64,000 nt of DNA from Cytophaga hutchinsonii ATCC 33406 (GTDB taxonomy: Bacteria > Bacteroidota > Bacteroidia > Cytophagales > Cytophagaceae). Shown one piece after another: positions 37,847 through 46,162 of the stretch. The stretch is from contig NC_008255.1 of assembly GCF_000014145.1 (NCBI RefSeq), positions 993,501 through 1,057,500 of the forward strand, read 5' to 3'. The notes below the pieces were generated by a model. It did not search any database and had not been told where the DNA came from. It saw only the letters and a list, made by a program, of their open reading frames with translations. Both the position numbers and the translations under genes were made by a program. The first letter of the stretch is position 1. Every line of letters begins with the position of its first letter.

Positions 37847-38383
37847 GTAAGCTGTTTAAAAGGTAAAATTAATTTTTTTTATATTACTAAATTAGGACAA
37901 AAAAAATAATAAACGCTAATATTAATGATGTTTTAAATAGTATTATTTAATGAATTTATTGATTGAGTCGTTGATGAGAGAATTTAAAATGCATTTTAAA
38001 AGTTAATTTTAAAACAGTGGTAAGTATTTAATATTTATTTTGAATGATGATATAGTTGGTATGATTTGGACTATTTTAAGAGTTGTCTATTGCTGTTTGA
38101 GATGTAATTATACACGTATATCTTCGTGTAGCACAGGCAGAAAAATCAGGTATACATTCATTAACATGTGAGCAAGTACACTGGGTAAAATGCTTTAGTA
38201 TTTAATTCTTTTAACAATTGTTAGATAAATATTAGCAATTGTTAAATAATCATCCGGCATGACCAATACAAATACATAAATATTTGTTTTATATCGTATT
38301 GTATTTATTTTTAAATATACAGGCTTACACTTTTTAGTCTGTTAGCTATCTATTTTAACTATCTTTTACCAAACAGCCAGCGT
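37847..38383. promoter_or_regulatory. Long divergent AT-rich region with paired operator-like sites
   Basis: 537 bases without a gene between divergent genes. Two copies of caattgtta (38215-38223 and 38236-38244) are spaced 21 bases apart, two helical turns; the first is inside a perfect palindrome (taacaattgtta). Such a layout could bind a regulator of the T9SS gene at 38384. No Bacteroidota promoter could be fixed by eye. Confidence 0.4.
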
Positions 38384-40021
38384 ATGAAAAAATCAATACC
38401 AGAGATCCGGTACACGCGTTTATTTATGCTTTTTCAAAAATTGCACACGCGTCTGAACAGAAACATTGATCAGGGCAAATTTACCCAATTCACACAGAAG
38501 CAACGTACGCGTTTGCTGAATCGTCTGCACAAAATTAAACTGCAGCTGCAGGTATTTGCGCAGGATGTTAAATGGACAGGTTCTGCACTTGCCTTGAGTA
38601 TCGCGTGTTATGCATTTCCGGGACAAGCCCAGTTTCTTCCGGCAGGAGCAGAATTCAAAGTAAACAACGTAACCACATGGGACCAGAAAAAAGCTTCAAT
38701 TGCGATGGACGACAATGGAGACTTTATTATTACCTGGCAAAGCGACTCAGATGAATATGGTTTCTATTACGATATTTATGGTCAGCGGTATACTGCCGCC
38801 GGAGCGGTACAGGGAAGTGCTTTTATGATCAATGCGCCATCTTCAGAAGACCAGAGCCATCCATCCGTTGCAATTAATCCCAATGGTGGATTCATCATTA
38901 CGTATGAACGCTACCAGGTAGACAACCGGAATATCTATGTACGCAGATACGATGCTGCAGGTGCTTTGATAGGGTCAGAGATTATGGTGAGCAGCAATAC
39001 AGAAGTGATTCAGAAAAACCCCGTAATTGCTATTGATAGCGACGGGGATTTTGTGATCAGCTGGGATGCATATCAGGATGGGGATGGATTCGGGATCTAT
39101 GCCCGCAGGTATAACGCCTCCGGAGTTGCACAGGGAGGCGAATTCCAGGTGAACACGTACACTGCCGGACAACAAAAAAACACCGCCGTGGCTATGGACG
39201 ATGCAGGTAATTTTGTTATTACCTGGCAAAGTGATAAACAGGATGGCGACTCCTATGGCGTTTATGCACAGCGTTACAATGCGGCAGGTGCAGCCCAGGG
39301 AACAGAGTTCAGGGTAAATACAGTTACTGAAAATCAACAGCAGTATCCTGCTATAGGTATGGATAGTGATGGAGACTTTGCTATTGTCTGGGAAACCGTT
39401 ACCGATTCCTACGATGTATATGTGCAGCGGTATAATGCAGCAGGTGTGCCACAGGGAACAGAATTTAATGCTACCGCAGATCAATTGTACGGAGGTAACC
39501 GTGCTTCAATAGCGATGGATAGCGATGGAGATTTTGTACTCGCATGGCAAACCTACCTGGACTATGATCTGGATATATATGCCAAACGCTATACGGCAGC
39601 AGGCGCAGCTGTTGGCAGCGAAATAAAAGTAAATACATTTACGGACGGGTATCAGCAGAACCCGCATGTAGTAATGGATAACAGCGGAGACATCGTTGTG
39701 ATCTGGGAGAGTGAAGGTCAGGATGGATCCGGATATGGAATTTATGGGCAGCGGTATACAGCAGAGAATATAACAACTGCTGCGCAAAAAAAGACAGATG
39801 CTGTACTGTTCAATATGTACCCTAATCCGGCTAAAGGAGAAGTATATCTTTCTGCCGGGGCCGGAGCTTATGTAAAAATTACTGATCTGTCCGGACATGC
39901 AGTCAAAGAACAATACCTTAACGGAAATAGAATAGATATTGCTGATCTCACAGCCGGAATGTATGTAGTAACCATCAACAGCGACGGAAAGGAAGAAATA
40001 AAAAAACTTATCGTAGAATAA
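38384..40021 (+). CDS. T9SS-sorted protein with seven repeats and an extended signal region
   Basis: 545 residues. The N-terminus is odd: about 63 basic, helical residues (TRLFMLFQKLHTRLNRNID, QKQRTRLLNRLHKIKLQLQ) precede a hydrophobic segment (66-80) and a likely cleavage after GQAQ (~83). Then come seven tandem repeats of ~52 residues, each with a [ND]xxGDFVITW strand, a short acidic loop and an IYAQRYNAAGxxxGxEFxVN strand; seven such units could close a beta-propeller. The last ~75 residues are a T9SS type A sorting domain (MYPNPAKGEVYL ... GMYVVTINSDG). Expected at the cell surface; function unknown. Confidence 0.9.
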   Translation: MKKSIPEIRYTRLFMLFQKLHTRLNRNIDQGKFTQFTQKQRTRLLNRLHKIKLQLQVFAQDVKWTGSALALSIACYAFPGQAQFLPAGAEFKVNNVTTWDQKKASIAMDDNGDFIITWQSDSDEYGFYYDIYGQRYTAAGAVQGSAFMINAPSSEDQSHPSVAINPNGGFIITYERYQVDNRNIYVRRYDAAGALIGSEIMVSSNTEVIQKNPVIAIDSDGDFVISWDAYQDGDGFGIYARRYNASGVAQGGEFQVNTYTAGQQKNTAVAMDDAGNFVITWQSDKQDGDSYGVYAQRYNAAGAAQGTEFRVNTVTENQQQYPAIGMDSDGDFAIVWETVTDSYDVYVQRYNAAGVPQGTEFNATADQLYGGNRASIAMDSDGDFVLAWQTYLDYDLDIYAKRYTAAGAAVGSEIKVNTFTDGYQQNPHVVMDNSGDIVVIWESEGQDGSGYGIYGQRYTAENITTAAQKKTDAVLFNMYPNPAKGEVYLSAGAGAYVKITDLSGHAVKEQYLNGNRIDIADLTAGMYVVTINSDGKEEIKKLIVE

Positions 40022-40032
40022 CACTCTGTCAC

Positions 40033-40064
40033 AACCATCAGCCGGCTTTTACCGGCTGGTGGTT
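40033..40064 (+). terminator. Hairpin terminator
   Basis: aaccatcagccgg (40033-40045) pairs with ccggctggtggtt (40052-40064) with one G-U pair and a six-base loop, just after the T9SS gene. The U run is poor, so termination may be partial. Confidence 0.6.
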
Positions 40065-40098
40065 CTTATAATGTTTATTTAATCCAACATTAAAAACA

Positions 40099-41172
40099 AT
40101 GAACAGTCAAACAGCACCTCCGTTTACATGTACGATGTCTCCCAATATGCCGGAATTACTTTGGGAATTAGGCGGAACACTTGTATTAAGTACGTACCAG
40201 GCAGGTAAAATAATATTTATGAGTGCTCCGGATAGAGAAGGGATTGTACAGCTGCCGCGCCAGTTCGATAAGGCAATGGGCGTAGCGGTGCAGGGTGACA
40301 AGTTAGCCGTTGCTACAAGAAGTGAAGTACAGGTGCTTGCAAATGCTCCTTTGCTGGCCCGGCAATACGGCACAGCGCCAGGAATGTATGATGGCTTATA
40401 TCTTCCGCGCGCTACCTACTATAGCGGCGAAATAGATCTGCATGACATGGGATGGGGAAAAGAAGGATTGTGGGCAGTAAATACCCGCTTTTCATGCCTG
40501 AGCATTATCGACGATGATTTTAGTTTCCGCAAAAAATGGACACCGCCTTTTATTACCGATCATACACCCGATGACCGGTGCCATCTAAATGGAATGGCAA
40601 TGCAGGACGGCAGCCCGAAATATGTTACGGCACTTGGTACTTCTAACATAGAAAAAGGATGGCGGACGAATATACAGCAGGGTGGTGTGCTGATAGATGT
40701 ACCGTCTAAAGAAATTTGTGTAGAAGGTTTGGCGATGCCGCATTCGCCGCGACTTTTTGATGGGAAATTATACGTACTGTGTTCCGCAACCGGTGAAGTT
40801 ATCTCTGCTGATCCGGATACAGGCAAATACGAAGTAATAACAAAATTGCAGGGTTTTGTAAGGGGAATGTGCCGTCAGGGAGACTTTATATTCGTAGGGC
40901 TTTCAAAATTAAGAAAAAATTCAAGTACGTTCCGGGATCTGCCGATAGCACGCACTTCCATGTTTTGTGGTATATCAGTCATACATCTGCCTACAGGTAA
41001 TCAGGTAGGTTTTATAAAATATGAAAACAGTGTGGAGGAAATATATGATGTGCAGTTTCTGCCTGGTTTAAAAAGACCCGCTATTTTGAATACGCTTCGT
41101 GAAGAACATCGCAGAGCACTTGTAACGGAAAGTGATGGATGGTGGTCACAGCCTGCGGCACAGGCAACATAG
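40099..41172 (+). CDS. TIGR03032-like protein (beta-propeller-like, unknown function)
   Basis: 357 residues with no signal peptide or membrane helix. Recognisable parts: FTCTMSPNMPELLWELGGTL, STYQAGKIIFMSA, FDKAMGVAV, DLHDMGWGKEGLWAVNTRFS, CLSIIDDDFSFRKKW, DRCHLNGMAM and FVGLSKLR, which match the TIGR03032 family as I recall it. Repeated short beta motifs suggest a propeller fold. Members occur near surface-polysaccharide and large repeat-protein genes, but no activity is established to my knowledge. It stands alone between two terminator-like hairpins. Confidence 0.75.
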   Translation: MNSQTAPPFTCTMSPNMPELLWELGGTLVLSTYQAGKIIFMSAPDREGIVQLPRQFDKAMGVAVQGDKLAVATRSEVQVLANAPLLARQYGTAPGMYDGLYLPRATYYSGEIDLHDMGWGKEGLWAVNTRFSCLSIIDDDFSFRKKWTPPFITDHTPDDRCHLNGMAMQDGSPKYVTALGTSNIEKGWRTNIQQGGVLIDVPSKEICVEGLAMPHSPRLFDGKLYVLCSATGEVISADPDTGKYEVITKLQGFVRGMCRQGDFIFVGLSKLRKNSSTFRDLPIARTSMFCGISVIHLPTGNQVGFIKYENSVEEIYDVQFLPGLKRPAILNTLREEHRRALVTESDGWWSQPAAQAT

Positions 41173-41182
41173 ATTGATCCGT

Positions 41183-41209
41183 AAATAGCTAATTTTTGAT
41201 CAGCTATTT
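41183..41209 (+). terminator. Hairpin terminator
   Basis: aaatagct (41183-41190) and agctattt (41202-41209) pair over an 11-base loop, followed by a T-rich stretch. Lies 11 bases past the TIGR03032-like gene. Confidence 0.6.
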
Positions 41210-41443
41210 TTATAAGAGTTGCTGTACATCAAAGTACCTTGTCTAAGTATTTCATATGTGAACTTTTAATATAGTACGACTGATTTTTTGAGAGAAGGAT
41301 GAAGCTATACAAGTAACAGCAGTGATAATGCGTTTAATTTTGTATTTTTAATGCTTTAATACACAGAGAACATCTTTAGATGCGCAGGTTACGTACTGTT
41401 TTGTACAAGATAACAGGCCATCGTTATTGAGTTCATATTTGTC

Positions 41444-42577
41444 ATGCTAAACGATACGTCAGGCCTTATATTGAGAAAAACTTTTTTTCTGGATATCTTA
41501 AGAGGATTGGCAGCACTTTATGTGCTGATCGGTCATGCACGCTGGCTCCTTTGGGAAGGCTACACGGAAGGTTATAAACTCCATCCGGCAGAATATGGAT
41601 TATTTGATACCATACAGGTATACGTTTTGAACCTGTTTGCATTTGGCCACCAGGCAGTAATGCTTTTTTTTGTATTGTCGGGTTTTGTTATTCAGTACAG
41701 TTCATACAATCAAGCGGTAAAATCGGGTACATTTTCTATTCGTGTTTATTTAATAAAAAGAATCAGACGTATTTATCCGCCATTTCTTTTTGCGTTGCTG
41801 CTAACCTTTGTACTAGATACTATTGGAAAACAATCAGGCTATACGATCTACTCCGGAACAACAAATTTTGTGATACTGAATAAGAGTATTTTTTCTGATC
41901 TGTCAACACAAACGTTGTTTGGGAACATCGGCATGCTGCAGACACTTGTTACTCCGGTATGGGGCAGCAACGGGCCTTTGTGGTCGCTCATGTATGAATG
42001 GTGGTTTTATCTACTGTATATTCCGGTTTTTTTTATAAATAAACGAAATCCGCTGGTTACGGCTTATTTAATAGGCATACTTTTCATTGCATCGTTATTT
42101 TTGTCAGTCGAACATTACCGATGGGCTACTGTTGCTAATTATTTTTTCATCTGGTATCTGGGAGTGATTGCAGCAGATTGGTATATGGGAAGAATCGGAA
42201 ATCAAAAAACTAAAACAGCATTAGTGATATACCTGTTACTGGTTTTTATTACGGCAAGTTATCTGGTTGGCTTCGCGCATATGACAGACTATTATACCGC
42301 TGCTTTTTTTATTGTGCTTATATATGTGTCTATACAATCTTACAGGTATCTTGAAGGCTTTCGGATGTTACAGCCGCTGAGTGATTTCTCCTATACCTTA
42401 TATGTTACTCATATGCCTGTTCTGGTATTGCTGTCCGGGTGGCTGCAGCACCGATTTTCAGGGGCATTGCCAATGCATCTGGCTTATGTATATAGTGGTA
42501 TTTTTATTTGTTTACTTATTGCATGGTTATGCCATTTTATCGTTGAAGTACCTTTTATTAAAAGGAGCAAACACTGA
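41444..42577 (+). CDS. Acyltransferase family 3 membrane protein
   Basis: 377 residues. Landmarks: FFLDILRGLAALYVLIGHAR, AVMLFFVLSGFVIQYSS, RIRRIYPPFLFALLLTF and PLWSLMYEWWFYLLYIPVFF. About ten helices. Seventh acyltransferase-3 gene in the window and away from the main cluster; it shares the YEWWFY form with the one at 31813. Preceded by 271 bases with no gene other than the hairpin near 41200, so probably transcribed alone. Confidence 0.9.
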   Translation: MLNDTSGLILRKTFFLDILRGLAALYVLIGHARWLLWEGYTEGYKLHPAEYGLFDTIQVYVLNLFAFGHQAVMLFFVLSGFVIQYSSYNQAVKSGTFSIRVYLIKRIRRIYPPFLFALLLTFVLDTIGKQSGYTIYSGTTNFVILNKSIFSDLSTQTLFGNIGMLQTLVTPVWGSNGPLWSLMYEWWFYLLYIPVFFINKRNPLVTAYLIGILFIASLFLSVEHYRWATVANYFFIWYLGVIAADWYMGRIGNQKTKTALVIYLLLVFITASYLVGFAHMTDYYTAAFFIVLIYVSIQSYRYLEGFRMLQPLSDFSYTLYVTHMPVLVLLSGWLQHRFSGALPMHLAYVYSGIFICLLIAWLCHFIVEVPFIKRSKH

Positions 42578-42673
42578 AATTCATGGGTATTCTGATACAT
42601 TTTTGTAAAATGACGTAACTGCCTGTAAATAAGTCTTTATTATTTTTACATGTAAACATGTAAGAATAAGAAT

Positions 42674-43144
42674 ATGATACAGAGAAAAACAATAATAGAA
42701 AAAATAATAATGATTCTGATATCTTGTTTGGCATTGGCAAGCATTGTATTTCTTGAGTTTTATTTTATTGAAAAACAATTATTTCACGATTTTCCTAATA
42801 TAGGTATTGCCTTTCATTTCTTTGGAGGATTTTTTGTTTCTGTAATTGTGTATTACACATTTATTTCTTCATTGGTGAAATTAGAGTGGTACCTGATTGC
42901 AACCTTTCTTCTGGGAGTTGTATGCATGGCTGCTATGGGCTGGGAAGGCTTTGAATGGATACTGGGAAGAATAACAGGCTCTTTGTATCAGGCAGATCTT
43001 GATAATACAATGGAAGATTTATTTGTCGGACTTGCAGGTGGTTTAATATCATGCCCGGTTTTGTTGCTGCGTAATTTTACACTCGTAAAATATTTTATGA
43101 CAATGGCTCAGCCGAATAAAGAAGCACATAATATATTCGCTTAA
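42674..43144 (+). CDS. Small membrane protein, paralogue A (unknown family)
   Basis: 156 residues with about four helices. Conserved with the gene at 43524: a first helix ending FLEFYFIEKQLF, then PNIGIAFHFFGGFFVSVIVYY, a LEWYLIATFLLGVVCMAAMG helix, WEGFEWILGRITGSLYQ, DNTMEDLFVGLAGG. The pattern H-x-GG-F ... WE-x-FEW ... D-x-x-x-D recalls YjdF/DUF2238-like or VanZ-like membrane proteins; that is only a resemblance. The polar residues lie near helix ends and could form an active or metal site. Start is ATG in a T-rich leader. Confidence 0.75.
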   Translation: MIQRKTIIEKIIMILISCLALASIVFLEFYFIEKQLFHDFPNIGIAFHFFGGFFVSVIVYYTFISSLVKLEWYLIATFLLGVVCMAAMGWEGFEWILGRITGSLYQADLDNTMEDLFVGLAGGLISCPVLLLRNFTLVKYFMTMAQPNKEAHNIFA

Positions 43145-43523
43145 AACGATCACAGTACGCACATCGTACAGCGTTAGTTTTATTCTGTCATTTCAGATAG
43201 ATTTAATAGGTAGATTTTAATTCAACATAGATTTTAATCGTTGAATTAAAATCTATTGCTTTTTAATGCGTTCAGCGCAACCTGTGTATAACAATTTAAT
43301 ATTCAATTCAACCTATTGAAATAAATTGAGACAGAGATAAGTGCTGTTAGTTTTGCTTGTACAATACGGTCACAAATAGGTGCCGTAAGGTGTGTAGTTG
43401 TTGCACAAGAGTGTGGAGTAGTTCTACATATATATTATTTCGAAAGGATGTATATTATTGATTATTAAATATTTGCATTTATGGTATAATATTTCTTAGA
43501 GCTAATCAGTAAACATTTGTACT
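43145..43523. other. Intergenic region with long hairpin
   Basis: 379 bases between the two paralogous membrane-protein genes. A perfect 16-bp inverted repeat (43211-43226 with 43240-43255, tagattttaattcaac and its complement) spaced by 13 bases probably ends the first transcript. The rest is AT-rich; the second gene's promoter should be near 43400-43510 but I cannot place it. No RNA gene seen. Confidence 0.5.
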
Positions 43524-43973
43524 ATGGAAAAGAAAATCGCTATAAAACTATCTGTTGCAGCTCTTGCCGCTATTGTGTTTCTTGAGTTTCTGTTCATCGA
43601 AGTTGAACTGTTTGAATATCTGCCCAACATCGGGATTTTCTTCCATTTATTCGGTGGTTTTTTTGTTGCATTATTTACGTATTACTTTTTTCAAAAATCT
43701 TTACTGAAATTACCCTGGTACCTTATTGGAATTTTCATTGTAGGTGTAGTGTGTATGGCAGCTGTTGGCTGGGAAGGTTTTGAATGGGTATTGGGAAGAA
43801 TAACAGGTTCATTATATCAGGCTAGTTTAGATAATACAATGGAAGACTTATTTGTGGGGCTTGCAGGAGGATTGCTTGCATGTCCTCTTGTATTGACACG
43901 TAATTCCATACTTGTAAAATCGTTGGGTCTCATTACATCCAAACAGGTTGATGAGGCAAGAATGGTAGCGTAG
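43524..43973 (+). CDS. Small membrane protein, paralogue B (unknown family)
   Basis: 149 residues. Very similar to the protein at 42674-43144, chiefly in the middle: PNIGIFFHLFGGFFVALFTY, GVVCMAAVGWEGFEWVLGRI, TGSLYQASLDNTMEDLFVGL and AGGLLACP. The N-terminal and C-terminal ends differ. About four helices, no signal cleavage site. The strict conservation of His, the two Glu/Trp pairs and the Asp residues suggests an enzyme or transporter rather than a structural peptide. It has its own hairpin terminator at 44050. Confidence 0.75.
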   Translation: MEKKIAIKLSVAALAAIVFLEFLFIEVELFEYLPNIGIFFHLFGGFFVALFTYYFFQKSLLKLPWYLIGIFIVGVVCMAAVGWEGFEWVLGRITGSLYQASLDNTMEDLFVGLAGGLLACPLVLTRNSILVKSLGLITSKQVDEARMVA

Positions 43974-44049
43974 TTTTTACAATTAACGTAACAAACAAAT
44001 AATAAAGAAGATCGTATTGAATCAATACTATTCAATTTAATACTATATT

Positions 44050-44082
44050 AAATGCTGGTGATTTATATAATCATCAGCATTT
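44050..44082 (+). terminator. Rho-independent terminator
   Basis: aaatgctggtgat (44050-44062) pairs with atcatcagcattt (44070-44082), one G-U pair, seven-base loop, followed by a T-rich run to about 44092. Confidence 0.75.
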
Positions 44083-44161
44083 TTATTTTTTCAAAATCAC
44101 TAAACTGGTACCTCGCGGCTTTTTTTCTTATATTGGTTTTATAATTAAAAGATAAAAGAAC

Positions 44162-44704
44162 GTGTATCAGGATCTTTCTCGTTTTTCAATGCCTGCTGAT
44201 TTCAGAGGTAAACCCGGTTGGTATGTACAGTTGTGGTGGGTTGTTCAGGCGCTCTTATTTCATCCTTCGCCTCAAATTATGTATGGCTGGCGCCGGTTAT
44301 TACTGCGGGCTTTTGGAGCGCAGATCGGTAAAGGTGTAATCATACGTCCTTCTGCACAAATCACCTATCCATGGAAATTAGCTATTGGAGATTATGCATG
44401 GATAGGGGATGAAGTTGTGTTATATACGCTGGGTAATATAACAATCGGTAAGAATGCTGTAGTATCCCAACGTTCATACATTTGTACGGGCAGCCATGAT
44501 TTCAAAAAAGAAGCATTTGATATTTTTTCAAAACCAATAATTATTGACGATGAATGCTGGCTGGCGACAGATGTGTTTGTTGGTCCCGGTGTTAAAATTA
44601 GTAAGGGAATAGTAATTGGTGCGCGCAGCAGTGTATACAAAAATATTGAAGCCACACCCGGTATTTATACAGGAAACCCCGCAACCCGTGTTGGGGATCG
44701 GTAG
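44162..44704 (+). CDS. wcaF: WcaF-like colanic-acid type acetyltransferase
   Basis: 180 residues with a GTG start. The GTG is favoured over ATG 44189 because the product then begins YQDLSRFSMPADFRG, which matches WcaF proteins. Next come VQLWWVVQALLFHPSPQ, YGWRRLLLRAFGAQIGKGV, and hexapeptide repeats (ITYPWKLAIGDYAWIGDEVV, ITIGKNAVVSQRSYICTGSH with the likely catalytic His). The end is YTGNPATRVGDR. It acetylates a sugar of an exported polysaccharide. It stands apart from the main clusters, directly before a palindrome-rich stretch. Confidence 0.88.
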   Translation: MYQDLSRFSMPADFRGKPGWYVQLWWVVQALLFHPSPQIMYGWRRLLLRAFGAQIGKGVIIRPSAQITYPWKLAIGDYAWIGDEVVLYTLGNITIGKNAVVSQRSYICTGSHDFKKEAFDIFSKPIIIDDECWLATDVFVGPGVKISKGIVIGARSSVYKNIEATPGIYTGNPATRVGDR

Positions 44705-44898
44705 GGGCGTATTGAATACGCCCTTATGCGTATTGCATACGCACCCTGTGTGACATTGCATACGCACCCTGTGTACATTGCATGCCCCATCGTATTTATG
44801 CATCCCATGTATATGTATTGCATCCGTCGCTGTATGCAAACGCATACAACGACGGATGCACGGCTGCGCCGTAGGGGCTTATGCAATAAGCCCCTACG
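44701..44898. repeat. Palindrome-rich repeat mosaic
   Basis: A dense run of small palindromes and direct repeats: gggcgtatt/aatacgccc (44705-44723), tgcgtat/atacgca (44727-44743), a 20-base direct repeat attgcatacgcaccctgtgt at 44732 and 44755, a 17-bp hairpin with one mismatch (44821-44837 with 44842-44858), and a perfect 12-bp hairpin (44870-44881 with 44887-44898). It starts in the WcaF-like stop region and ends over the stop codon of the M50 gene, so it also sits where a bidirectional terminator is expected. Confidence 0.85.
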
Positions 44899-46162
44899 GG
44901 CGGATCAATTCAAATGAAACAACCTCAGGTGTAAAACACAGCACGAAGATGCCTAAGGCAATCCAGCCTAATACTTTCCGTTTCGTATCAAGCGGTTGTT
45001 CGCTCAATGCCGGTGGATGATATACACCCAGATAACGACCGATTAAAAACGCATATAACAACCAAAATCCATAACCGGTAATTTCCGGAAAAAGAAATTC
45101 AACCAGGAATTGAAACGTGAATACTGCAACTGCTGTGAGCAGTGCATTCAAAAACGTTTCAAACATTTTTGCAAAAATCAGATACAGAAATATCAAATAG
45201 AAAAAAGCAAATTCTAATTGATCTGCTGCATTAGCGGTAAAGAAATTAATCTGCAGGATATTTTCTTTGAACATACCAACGCCTGCAATAGATACAAACA
45301 GAATGAAAAACACCGCAGATATTTTTTTACTTCGTTCATATCCAAATAGTCCATACGTAACGTGGCCGCCATCAAGCTGACCGACAGGTATAAGATTCAA
45401 TGCGGTGAAAAAAAGCGCTAAATAACCCGCAAATATAAATGGGTAATGATACAGCTCATGCGGATCGGGTAAACGATCACCCTGATAGGAGAATAGTTTT
45501 TCAAACAGCAGGAATAATAAATTCTTACCGACAACAATAACTTCAAATTCTGTTTCATATGCTTTAACAGGTTTTTTCAGCTCCGGAATGGAGTCATGGT
45601 GTTGCAGGTAATAAATAGAGTCCTGAATAAAAGTTAACTCTGTATGTAAATCACTTCGTTTCTTTATAAAATCATAGGTGTATGCTTCATGTCGGTAATC
45701 GCCTTGTATTGCAGCGTATTCAGGATGGATACGAAATAAATAAGACTTTTCCGGAAGGGTTGCAAAACCATATACTAATAATAAAATGGCAGCAACAAAG
45801 CCCGCCAATGGTCCGGCAATGCCGATATCAAACATTGTTCTTCTGGAATGAATGATACCTTTCATCCGGATAAATGCACCAAACGTACCTATTGAGGGTA
45901 TGCCGGGAAAATAGAAAGGGATGTAGTAGGGGAGCGTTGCATCAACATTATTTTTTCTGGCAAAGTAATAATGCCCCATTTCATGAATAGTTAAAATGCC
46001 CAGAAAAGTAATGGAGTAATCTAATCCGCTCCAGACGAAATCCCAGCCGTTTAAATAATGTTTGCCCGTCCACTCAGCACCAGCAAGCGTTGTCGTTACA
46101 AGCGTAAGCAGAAATAATGCCGTATGAAGAATGTATTGTTTGTATGTAGTATTATTACGCAT
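44894..46162 (-). CDS. Site-2 protease-like M50 membrane metalloprotease
   Basis: 422 residues with several helices. The zinc site is complete: HEMGH at residues 60-64 within a helix, and LIPVGQLDGGH near residue 264, whose Asp is the third ligand. A ~100-residue insertion between them (SLFRIHPEYAAIQG... region) has no clear PDZ signature. Members cut membrane proteins within the bilayer, often to release a regulator. It overlaps the HAD gene by eight bases. Substrate unknown. Confidence 0.88.
   Translation of the reverse strand: MRNNTTYKQYILHTALFLLTLVTTTLAGAEWTGKHYLNGWDFVWSGLDYSITFLGILTIHEMGHYYFARKNNVDATLPYYIPFYFPGIPSIGTFGAFIRMKGIIHSRRTMFDIGIAGPLAGFVAAILLLVYGFATLPEKSYLFRIHPEYAAIQGDYRHEAYTYDFIKKRSDLHTELTFIQDSIYYLQHHDSIPELKKPVKAYETEFEVIVVGKNLLFLLFEKLFSYQGDRLPDPHELYHYPFIFAGYLALFFTALNLIPVGQLDGGHVTYGLFGYERSKKISAVFFILFVSIAGVGMFKENILQINFFTANAADQLEFAFFYLIFLYLIFAKMFETFLNALLTAVAVFTFQFLVEFLFPEITGYGFWLLYAFLIGRYLGVYHPPALSEQPLDTKRKVLGWIALGIFVLCFTPEVVSFELIRP

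Noticed and set aside
38975-40024. Two long minus-strand frames (169 and 172 residues) opposite the seven-repeat protein
   Set aside because: Cys/Ile-rich products mirror the sense-strand repeats; the sense protein has a signal and a sorting domain.
44528-45020. Several small frames over the palindrome-rich stretch
   Set aside because: The products are made of the repeated His/Cys/Thr/Tyr patterns of the palindromes and lack any start context; the DNA is better read as a repeat.
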